From assembly GCF_949987535.1 (NCBI RefSeq), contig NC_080068.1:80067254-80131253 (forward strand): 64,000 nucleotides of DNA, in the 5' to 3' direction. The notes under the pieces were generated by a model. The model did not search any database. It had not been told where the DNA came from and worked only from the letters and a program-made list of their open reading frames with translations. The DNA is from Balaenoptera acutorostrata. Taxonomy: Eukaryota > Chordata > Mammalia > Artiodactyla > Balaenopteridae. The position numbers and the translations under genes are program-made. Positions 56,136-64,000 of the stretch are shown piece after piece; position 1 is the stretch's first letter; the number at the start of each line of letters is the position of its first letter.

Positions 56136-56389
56136 ACCCTTTCACTTTTTTGTATTAGCTACTCCCACTTAGTTTACGGCCCACCAGTTTTATAAACCAG
56201 CCTCCTGTATCTTCATCCAAGTTGTTCAGAGAGATGAGGGGCTGTGGGTGAAGGTGACAGGATCTGGCTGATGACAGAGTTCTATTGTTTAATAGCAACA
56301 GCCTCCCTCGAGCTCTCATTAATCAGCACATCTGATTAATGACAGCATAATTTTTTAACCGCCAAGAACTAATCTATTTGTCCTAAATC
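56136..56389. promoter_or_regulatory. Possible regulatory patch with TAAT-type inverted repeat
   Basis: No repeat recognised. The perfect 11-bp inverted repeat TCATTAATCAG (56316-56326) and CTGATTAATGA (56332-56342) has a 5-bp spacer and gives paired ATTAAT homeodomain cores. Function is inference only. Confidence 0.3.
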
Positions 56390-56620
56390 AGCCTGGGTTT
56401 CCCAGCCTTCTGAAAGAGATCATGAAAGGATCTGTCAAACCCCTTGAAATCCAGTCACCACCCTCATGACCCTCCTTTGATCTGCCAGTCTCGTTTTTTA
56501 ACAAAGGAAATCAGATTTGCTAGACCACGTTCATCCTTACTGAGCTCATGCCACTCTCCTCGGATCACCTTTAGAAATGTCCATGAGCCACTTGTTCTAA
56601 ATTTGTTCTAGAATGTTCTA
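56390..56620 (-). pseudogene. CR1/L3-like LINE reverse-transcriptase fragment
   Basis: On the - strand, translated pieces resemble the CR1/L3 reverse transcriptase (Asn-Leu-Ile-Ser-Phe-like, then an Arg-Glu-Gly-His-Glu-Gly-Gly-Asp-like run), with stops. On the + strand this reads 'aaaggaaatcagatttgcta' and 'gttctagaatgttctaggga'. A very old, vertebrate-wide LINE remnant. Confidence 0.55.
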
Positions 56621-57259
56621 GGGAAGGTATCCCTCCTCAGGGTGATGGGACCTGGGAGAATCCTGATGGCACGCAAGGTTGAGAAGGAGAGCAGGAGTCA
56701 GGCACCAGGCTTTGTCTGGGAGCCATATGCAAGGTGGCGTGGGTGACCGGCAGAAACACACATGGACATTGGCGCAAGCAGCCCTCAAGCCATCCCTGGG
56801 GGGGTGACCCAAATCAAAGGTCCAGGGTATAGGCAAGTGGAGAATTAAGGTAGCCAGGCATTAAGAGCATCAAGCCCACAAGAGTATAAAACCAAGGCTA
56901 AGGGCAGATGGGGTGACCGAATATTACCCGCCAGGCTGAGTGATCAGCAAGAGGGATTTCAGATGAACTCCACCCATCTCCTAACAGCGCCCGACCTGAT
57001 TCATGAGCCCAGACACAAGAATGGTGGTTTCTTCCCTAGACTTTTTCTTTTTTTTTTTTTTTTGCAGGGCAGCCATCCTTGACACAAAACGAAACTCAAG
57101 CTTATATACAGTTTTAGGAGCCCACTTTCTCCCACTTCTTGAAAAATGCATCTATTTGTGTGTGTCTAGTCTTCTGGTTCTTTCCTTACCACCCACGGTT
57201 TTTCAAAAATTACTGGCATCTCCTCTTCCATCACAGCTGAGAGTTTTCTCACTAGAGTT
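56621..57259. other. Unassigned; poly-T at about 57044-57063
   Basis: No gene or repeat recognised. T19 interrupted by one C near 57050. Confidence 0.35.
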
Positions 57260-57465
57260 GAATCAAGGCTAAGAATATGGGCTTCAGTTGCCAAACAGAC
57301 CTGGGTGTATGTCCCTACCAGGCTATTTACTTCTGTGAGACTTTGAGCGACTACCCAATTTGAGCCTAAATTCTCTCATTGAAAAATAGAGATGACAATA
57401 ATCCCACCACATAAGATTTTTGTAAGGCTTCAGCGAGATACTATATGTTAAGCACATGGCCCAAT
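57260..57465 (+). repeat. MIR SINE
   Basis: Contains 'aagaatatgggcttcagttg', 'gagcctaaattctctcattg', 'aaaaatagagatgacaataa' and 'atatgttaagcacatggccc'. Confidence 0.75.
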
Positions 57466-57479
57466 GCTGCCACAATGCA

Positions 57480-57932
57480 CATTCCACACATCCCTATGGT
57501 CGATGGCATCGTTACTCCCCATCGATCACTCCTCCAGGGATTGATATCCTTTGCCATTTGCCTTTGCAGTTCTCCCCACTAGACATGTTATTTACCTCCC
57601 ATCCCATTTGTACTGGGCTTGGCTGGAATGTGATTGGCTTCAGCCAATGGAATTGTTCAGAAGGGACAATGGATGATCTATTTCCTCTCTTCCCATCTGT
57701 GCTTCTGCCATCACCAAGGGAAGGACCTACCCTGGAGGCCTGCTGGTACCAGCAGAATGCAAGACTCATGGAGCAGACCTGACCCAACCATGCCCAACAG
57801 AGCTCAGCCTAGATCAGCCAAACCCCAGCCAGCCCACGAACAAAAAAACAAGAAATTAGAGCTTATTATTGTCCACCACAGAGTTCTGGAATGGTTTTGT
57901 TAAGGACCATTATCGTGGCAGTAATTTCTACT
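57480..57932 (+). mobile_element. MaLR-type LTR (MLT1-like)
   Basis: Contains 'ctgggcttggctggaatgtg', 'gattggcttcagccaatgga' and 'gaccatgcccaac'-like 'acccaaccatgcccaacaga', ending in a 'ggttttgttaaggacc' block. Same broad LTR type as 17150 and 32185. The overlapping short frames are artefacts. Confidence 0.5.
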
Positions 57933-57989
57933 TACCTTGTCCAGGGCTTAGAGATTTAAGCTTATTTAAAGCAGTTAAAGGACTCATTT

Positions 57990-58310
57990 CTCTTTTTTCT
58001 TAACTTCTTTTTTTTTTGAGATACAAGTGGTATATAACATTATATTAGTTTCAGGTGTATAAATAATTCGATCTTTGTACACACTACAAAGTGACCACTG
58101 CAATAAGTCTAGTTACCATCCATTACCATACAATAGACCCCCTTTATCCTTTCGGCCACCCCCCAAACCCCTGTCGCCTCATGCAACCACCAGTCTGTTT
58201 CCTGTATCTATGAGTTTTGTTCTGTTTCATTTGTTCATTTGTTTTGTTCTCTTAGATTCCATATATAAGTGATATCACAGGTTACTAGTCTTTCTCTGTC
58301 TCACTTCTCT
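57990..58310 (-). repeat. L1 LINE 3' UTR
   Basis: Antisense L1 with a T-run start (58008-58017): 'tataacattatattagtttc', 'aataagtctagttaccatcc', 'ctcatgcaaccaccagtctg' and 'agattccatatataagtgat'. Confidence 0.85.
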
Positions 58311-58334
58311 TGTACTCCAGTTCCCACTAAGACT

Positions 58335-58555
58335 CAATGTAATGGAAAGGGAGAGGGTTTTAGAACCAGAGAGACTTAATTCATATCTAGCTTCCACACC
58401 TTACTGGCTGAGTAGCTTAGGGCAAGTCCTTTAACTTCTCTGAGCCTTGGTTCTTTGTCTATAAAACGGGAATGAGAATACCAGCCTCTATAGTGTGAGG
58501 GCTAAATGGCATTATTTATGTCATACGTGTGGACATAACATGGGTTCTCAGGAAA
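58335..58555 (+). repeat. MIR SINE, nearly full length
   Basis: In order: 'taattcatatctagcttcca', 'gagtagcttagggcaagtcc', 'ctctgagccttggttctttg', 'tctataaaacgggaatgaga' and 'agtgtgagggctaaatggca'. Confidence 0.8.
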
Positions 58556-58719
58556 GGTGAGTTGCTCTCCCCTTTTGTTTATAAGTGTGTTGTCCTTTAT
58601 GCAATTTGGAGAGCCTCATCTCCAAATCTGGACAGAGTAGACAGAAGTGAATAGAGTCTGGATACCTCCCCTAGAACATAGGGGTTGAGGTATCTAACTT
58701 TGTCTCAGCCTTTGGTTCA

Positions 58720-58980
58720 TTTTATTCACATTTATGTGGCACCTGATATGTGCCAGACACTGTTCTAGGCCCTGGGAATCTAGTAGCCAATAAGGCAAAT
58801 GAAGCCACTGCTTTCATGGAGCTTACATTCCAGAAGAGGTGAAAGTAGATAATGAACAGGAGAATGATGAATAACCTAGATAATTCCAAACAGCGATCAA
58901 CGCTATGAAGTAAACCCACAAGGGTGATGAGATAGAGTGGGACAGAGTGGGGGTCAGGGGGCAGGGAGGGCTCATTGAAG
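58720..58980 (-). repeat. L2 LINE 3' end (part 1)
   Basis: Antisense L2: 'atgtggcacctgatatgtgc', 'cagacactgttctaggccct', 'tttcatggagcttacattcc' and 'aatgaacaggagaatga'. Well preserved. It continues at about 59550. Confidence 0.85.
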
Positions 58981-59550
58981 CAGCGATACCCTGTTTTCCA
59001 AACAGCAGAAATGTTCGTCTCTAGTCCTTGCTCCACAGTCACCCAGAGAAGCTCTCTTTGTCTTCAACACTTTCAACAAGTTGATTTTTCTTCTTTCCTT
59101 AACTACCTGCCACCGTTGGTACAGATGCAAGCAACTCTTCTAAATTCACGCCTGGTCTTTTCTTTCTCCCTCCTCCCTCTGTGCACATCTGGATTCTATA
59201 AGGTACCTTGGGCAACCACATCCATCTTTTTAGATACCACATCCTTTTCTTCCTCACTGGCACCATTTTCAGTTCCATACATAGCAGAGGCTCCATTTTT
59301 GAAGGCTCACACCTTGTCATGCCATCTTCCCTTAAAGAACCTCGCACTGATCTCACCTTTGGACGTTTTGAAAACTGCTTCTTTGTAGCCCACAGTATTT
59401 GACTATTCCTCCAGTCCCCATCCGGGCTGTTGAGAACTACAAGTTAAATGAGAGGACCACCTTAATGGTCCCAGCCCACATCAACCTCAGCCTTCTTCAT
59501 GGGCCAGAGGAGAGCTCACATGAGCAGTTCCCCTCACTCCTGACAGGGGA
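58981..59550. other. Unknown 570-bp block inside an L2
   Basis: L2 sequence breaks at 'gggagggctcattgaag' and resumes at 'ttttctgaggagatgatgtg', which are adjacent in intact L2. The 570 bases between match no repeat I know and carry a 137-codon + strand frame (58975-59388) and an 85-codon - strand frame (59099-59356), without recognisable domains. No clear A-tail, terminal repeat or target duplication. Confidence 0.6.
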
Positions 59551-59850
59551 GGTCGTCAGGTAGTTTTCTGAGGAGATGATGTGCAAGCTGAGAGTCCAAA
59601 GACGAGAAGCAGGAAGACCTGTGAAGAGTCAGAATGGAGGCGGAGGGAAGGAAGATCCCATCGGGGAGAAGGAACAGTATCTGCCAAGGCCCTGAGGTGG
59701 GAAAGAATCTAGTGGGTTTGAGGAACTGAAATAAGTCTGTTGGCTGGAGCCTCGCACAGTGGGCGGGGAGAGTGGCAGGAGGGGAAGTGAGAAGGGCAGC
59801 TCATTGTCTCGGACATTTGTACACCAATGGATTAACCATGACTATTAAGC
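59551..59850 (-). repeat. L2 LINE 3' end (part 2)
   Basis: Antisense L2: 'atctgccaaggccctgaggt', 'gtgggtttgaggaactgaaa' and 'gtctgttggctggagcc'. It completes the L2 begun at 58720. Confidence 0.75.
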
Positions 59851-60144
59851 AAAATGAACTTGAAATCCTAATGCGAGAGGGTAAATCTATGATTTGGTAG
59901 GGTTGGATTTTTTGGAACAGGTATTTCCAGACTGCCTCCTATTTCCAGGATTGGTATATGGAAATCCATGGTAGGTTAAATAAAGTATCTGATCGAATGA
60001 GAAAGACCGTCGGTCACTGTTCAGAAAGCTGTTTATTTGCTTGGATAGTAGATATGAACCCAAGAAAGGAACTCGGTGAAGAGGGTTTGGGTGGGAGTGG
60101 CAGACATCCACGTAGTCCTCCAGCGGGCTGGGAGCAAGAAGGAG
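59851..60144. other. Nothing assigned
   Basis: Short stretch with no recognised repeat or gene. Confidence 0.35.
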
Positions 60145-60545
60145 ATGAACATATCATACCAAGTGAAGTAAATCAGACAGAGAAAGACAAATATTATATG
60201 TCATCACTCATATGTGGAATCTAAAAAGAATACAAATGAATTTGTTTACAAAACAGAAACAGACTCACAGACATAGAAAACAAACTTATGGTTACCAAAG
60301 GGGAAAGTGGAAGGGGGAGGGATAAATTAGGAGTATGCAAATAACAGATACACACTGCTATATATAAAATATATAAGCAGCAAGGATTTACTGTATAACA
60401 CAGGAAATTATATTCAATATGTTGTAATAACCTATAATGGAAAAGAATCTGAAAAAAAAATATGTGTATACAAATGAATCACTTTGCTGTATACCTGAAC
60501 TAACAAAGTATTGTAAATCAACTATACTTCAATTTAAAAACAGAG
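60145..60545 (+). repeat. Cetartiodactyl-type L1 3' UTR
   Basis: Long sense 3' UTR: 'ccaagtgaagtaaatcagac', 'atatgtcatcactcatatgt', 'ggaatctaaaaagaatacaa', 'gggagggataaattaggagt', 'atttactgtataacacagga' and the end 'actttgctgtatacctgaac' to 'ctatacttcaattta'. 5'-truncated. Confidence 0.92.
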
Positions 60546-61258
60546 AAGGGGATAAACATACTGCATGTGCCTGTGTGTGTGCGTGACGGGGTGGAGGAGG
60601 AGAGCAAGGGCAGTGCAAAATGAAACAAAAGCCCCAAGGAAAAAGCAGGTGGACTGGAGAAAGAAAAATAAAAACCTTCTCACGCTCACTCAACCAATCA
60701 CATGATCCTTGGTAATGCAGGTAAATGAGGGCACGGGGCAGGTCAGGTATCACAGGAAAGTAGCCAAAGGTATGGTGTGGGAGAAATCTGTGTAGCTCAC
60801 TCGGAGGCGTCCCTACCACCTCACCCACCAAATGCAGCAGCTGGTAAATCACCCATTAGATTTAAGGCATCAAGTCCAATGTGGCCTGGACAAGACTCTA
60901 CACTTTTAAAGTTTCCTCAAAGCCCAAAGTCCGCACAGAGCTCTCTGAACCCCACATCCCACCAGGGTTAGACAGTTCAGCTAAGACAGCTCCTGGCACT
61001 ACCTGCCCTGGGGCCACGTTCCTCCTTTTTGGAGCTTCTCCACGAGAGAAGAGAAAGGACCCAACTCTACCCTTTCTTTGCAGGGCTTCTTAGAGACTCT
61101 TGGAGAGTCTGAAGGAAGCTGGAGATTTGGTTGCATGTGTGCTTAACTCATCCACAAATGTCCCCTGCCTCAGCCTGGAGCACACTGAGTTGACTAACCA
61201 CGTATTGACTCAATTTGGACAAACCTTAAGCTAAAATAAGACATTCTCCGTGCCCTTT
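60546..61258. other. Nothing assigned
   Basis: Unique stretch. A short TG run lies near 60570. No gene signal. Confidence 0.35.
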
Positions 61259-61271
61259 AAGAAGCAGTCTC

Positions 61272-61568
61272 GGGCTTCCCTGATGACGCAGTGGTTGAGA
61301 ATCTGCCTGCCAGTGCAGGGGACACGGGTTCGAGCCCTGGTCTGGGAAGATCCCACATGCCGCGGAGCAACTGGGCCCGTGCGCCACAACTACTGAGCCT
61401 GCACGTCTGGAGCCTGTGCTCCACAACAGGAGAGGCCGCGATAGTGAGAGGCCCGCGCACCGCGATGAGGAGTGGCCCCCGCTCGCCGCAGCTAGAGAGA
61501 GCCCTCGCACAGAAACGAAGACCCAACACAGCCAAAAATAAATAAATAAATTTATAAAAAAAAAAAAA
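61272..61568 (+). mobile_element. CHR-type SINE, short cetacean form
   Basis: Head 'gggcttccctgatgacgcag', B box GGTTCGAGCCC near 61327, diagnostic 'gtgagaggcccgcgcaccgc' near 61446, and an AAAT-unit plus A15 tail. A perfect 13-bp target repeat 'aagaagcagtctc' lies at 61259-61271 and 61569-61581. Confidence 0.97.
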
Positions 61569-61614
61569 AAGAAGCAGTCTCAATGTATCTGACAAGTTTT
61601 TTTCAATGTATTTT

Positions 61615-62140
61615 TTCTTCTATGTTTTCTATATTTCTATATTTTTTACTGAGCTATAACTGACATACAGCACTGTGTAAGTTTAAGGTGTACAGCATAA
61701 TGATTTGACTTGCATACATCACAAAATGATCACCACATTTAGCGAACGTCCATCATCTCATATGGATACAAAATAAGAGAAATAGAAAAAAATATTTTTC
61801 CTTGTGATGAGAACTCAGGATCTACTCGCTCAACAACTTTTGCATAAAATATACAGCAGTGTTAATTGTACTTATCATGTTGTACAGTACAGCCCTAGTA
61901 CTTATTTATCTTATAACCAAAGTTTGTACCTCTTGACTGCCTTCATCCAGTTCCCCGTCCCCCCCAGCCCCTGCCTCTGGTAACCACAAATCTGACCTCT
62001 TTTTCTATGAGGTTGTTTGTTTGCTTTTGAAGTATAATTGACCTACAACACTGTGTTAGTTTCTGGTACACAATATAGTGATTTGATATTTCTACACATT
62101 TCAAAATGATCACCAGGATAAGTCTAGTTTCCATCTCTGA
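61615..62140 (-). repeat. L1 LINE 3' UTR with duplicated module
   Basis: Antisense L1 of the same kind as 49845-51190. Module 1 at 61640-61950 ('ataactgacatacagcactg') and module 2 at 62025-62140 ('tataattgacctacaacact'), with the shared junction 'gtaaccacaaatctgacctc'. Confidence 0.88.
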
Positions 62141-62459
62141 AAAGTTTTAATTAGAAATCTCTCTCAACACCATGAAAAAAAATTTCAAAAACTCGAGCCC
62201 TCCATGATCTCACCAGCTCAGCCGCACTTTTTCGTTTTTGCCGCCTCTTACTAGGACCTGTTCACATGCTGAGCGCCCTCCCTTGCTGTAGCCGTCGCAT
62301 GGGCCCCACTTTGTCGCTTCGTGCTTGTCCTTGCAGCACACATTGCTCCCCAAATGCAGCATCTCCTACACCCCCGTGTCTCTACGGTCTCCACAATTAC
62401 CACTTTTGAAGGGCATCCCCCGCATTTGTTAAGAAGAAAATAATTTTCTTCTCCTTTAG
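62141..62459. other. Nothing assigned
   Basis: Some CpG-containing sequence. No repeat or gene recognised. Confidence 0.35.
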
Positions 62460-62642
62460 CAGTTATGAGGCCATGTTTTGGAATCAGACAGGCCTGGAGT
62501 CAGACCCTCATTTTGCCATTTACCATCTGCCAACTTTGGTGGAACTGGCCTCTGGAAGTGTCAGTCTTCTCATCCAGGAAAAATGGGACAGGGACTCTTA
62601 CACCTCCCAGAGTGGCTATGAGAATTAAATTGAGAGAGTGAA
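62460..62642 (+). repeat. MIR SINE (part 1)
   Basis: Contains 'ttggaatcagacaggcctgg', 'gtcttctcatccaggaaaaa' and 'gtggctatgagaattaaatt'. It continues after the Tigger remnant. Confidence 0.75.
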
Positions 62643-62789
62643 TACAGTCAGCCCTCGGTATCCGCAGGGGATTGGTCCCAGGACGCCCTTCAGGTAACGA
62701 AATCCATGGATGCTCAAGTCCCCTATACCAAACGGTGCAGTACGGCTGGCCCGCCGTATCCGGAGAGATGGAGGGCCAGCGACCGTGTA
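62643..62789. mobile_element. Tigger-type DNA transposon MITE
   Basis: Flanked by the TA target dinucleotide (62643-62644 and 62788-62789). The left end 'cagtcagccctcggtatccg' is partly mirrored by the right end, which contains 'cgtatccgg' and 'ggagggccag'. Inside are 'attggtcccaggacgccctt' and 'gatgctcaagtccccta'. Only about 143 bp remain, without transposase. Confidence 0.85.
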
Positions 62790-62840
62790 AACTAAACCTG
62801 GAGGCTGGTACACAGTAAGTAAATGGAAGCTATTTTATTA
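62790..62840 (+). repeat. MIR SINE (part 2)
   Basis: The phrase 'ggtacacagtaagtaaatgg' then 'aagctatttta' is the MIR 3' end, continuing from 62642. Confidence 0.65.
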
Positions 62841-63544
62841 ACAGCATTATTTTTATTATTCTCCTTTAGAAATTTCAAACAGGATATATCACAGCACAGA
62901 GGAACTCTGAGTGTAATCCCTTCTTAGCTTCTCGGCAACATTCAAGACACGTTGTCCCCTCCTTGAGAAGAGCCAGAAGGGCTTGGGAGGAGATCTTCTC
63001 CCCAAGTCAGGCTAAAGCAGTGCCCAGGCACTCACTCCACATTCCTGCAACCCACCCCACTCCCTGGCCCTGGTTTCCCTCCTAAACAGGGAATTACCTT
63101 CCCTAATCCTACTGCTTTCAAGGGGGGGTCCATGTATCACCACGTTTTATGATACCACGTAAAGGCTTTACGGACACCAAAGCATTCATCAGACCCCTGA
63201 AGCAAAAACATTTACCAAAGCTTCCTTCAGGCGGAGTTCAGAAGAGCAGATCCTTTACACACAGAAAGCACTGCCCACCACCACTGTTCCCCCGACCCCC
63301 TCAGGGGTTCCTGATTATTAATATTCTCTTCCTACAGGCCACGGATGCAGATCGTCCCTTTCTCCAAATTTAAGGGTGAATGCTCTTCGTAAAGTACCCA
63401 GAGATATTTGATACCTAACATAATGACAGCAAGTTGTGCGTGTGTATAAAATAGTCAATAGGACAGTTATTATTCCTGTACGGAGGTATAAAAATGAGTC
63501 AGTATAATTCTCTTCAGCAAATCGATTATTAAGCACTCATTCAT
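62841..63544. other. Nothing assigned
   Basis: No repeat or gene recognised. Confidence 0.35.
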
Positions 63545-63665
63545 TTGGGTACGTTTTATTGAACAATTATTGTGTGTTAGATGCTGAGGAGGATACTAAT
63601 ACTAATCAGGCATGGAAGAAACTTCTGGATGCTGACAGCCTAATAAGAGAGCTGGCGCAGGTAGA
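63545..63665 (-). repeat. L2 LINE 3' end fragment
   Basis: Antisense L2, diverged: 'gttttattgaacaattattg', 'tgtgttagatgctgag' and 'ctgacagcctaataagagag'. Confidence 0.55.
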
Positions 63666-63754
63666 ACGCATGTATAGGTATATATTTATATGTGTACTAA
63701 TATGTATATATGAGTATGAGGAATAGACAGTAATGCCAGAAGAAAGGTTCAGAT

Positions 63755-64000
63755 AAAGTATTACGGGAGTTCAGACAGGGGACACATTCACTCCAGCTGA
63801 GGCCTGCCCTCACCACCCTACTTACTATCACAACCTGCTCAACCCTCACACTTCTCATCTGCCTCTTCCTGCTTTCCCAAGGTACTTATCCCCTTGTAGT
63901 ATACCATACAAGTTATTTATTTATTGTTTTTTATCTGTCACCCCCACTAGGATGTAATCTCTCTCCATAAAGGCAGAGATTATTGTCTGTTTTGACATAT
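63755..64000 (+). repeat. L2 LINE 3' end, running off the window
   Basis: Sense L2: 'tcaccaccctacttactatc', 'gttatttatttattgttttt', 'tatctgtcacccccactagg', 'atgtaatctctctccataaa' and 'ggcagagattattgtctgtt'. The 3' end lies beyond the window. Confidence 0.8.

Overview
The window reads as nuclear DNA from a cetacean, most likely a toothed whale. Seven tRNA-derived SINEs of the CHR type, the SINE lineage of whales, hippos and ruminants, carry an RNA polymerase III B box (GGTTCGAGCCC or close to it) and a GGGCTTCCC-like or GGGACTTCCC head. Three of them (about 28.0, 43.9 and 61.3 kb) have the shortened body with 'GTGAGAGGCCCGCGCACCG' that I associate with cetaceans. The L1 3' ends at 54.6, 55.6 and 60.2 kb are of the cetartiodactyl type. 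The species call is inference, because no host gene is visible.

I find no convincing protein-coding exon, rRNA, tRNA gene or CRISPR. All open reading frames fall inside repeats, microsatellites or unique DNA with no family resemblance. The window is intergenic or deep-intronic sequence made of layered transposon fossils. The oldest layers are MIR, L2 and one CR1/L3 fragment. Next come hAT and Tigger DNA transposons and MLT1-like and MLT2-like LTRs, then L1M pieces, then cetartiodactyl L1 and CHR SINEs. Several nests give relative ages: an LTR in an L1 (21.3 kb), an L1 in a MIR (42.7 kb), an MLT2-like LTR in a MIR (52.1 kb), a Tigger element in a MIR (62.6 kb) and a SINE in an L1M (28.0 kb).

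Layout. 0-10 kb: L1 3' ends, MIRs, a minus-strand MLT1-like LTR, a strong 27-bp hairpin at 5.06 kb and a possible regulatory patch at 8.3 kb. 10-18 kb: MIR, L2 and L1M, with an inverted duplication at 16.96-17.63 kb. 18-28 kb: two broken L1M ORF2 copies; one carries three insertions, the other a roughly 240-bp GGAA array. 28-40 kb: SINEs, LTRs, MIR/L2 and a long unique stretch (34.3-37.7 kb) that may hold regulatory DNA. 40-52 kb: SINEs, L1s and MIRs. 52-64 kb: an MLT2-like LTR, a unique stretch (52.8-54.6 kb), several L1 3' ends, CR1/L3, MIRs, one SINE and a Tigger remnant; the window ends inside an L2.

The most interesting features are not genes. They are the inverted duplication, the hairpin, two retroelements with compound tails that look like 3' transductions, two orphan insertions inside one L1, a microsatellite born in a target-site duplication, and three short homeodomain/POU-type inverted repeats in DNA without recognised repeats.
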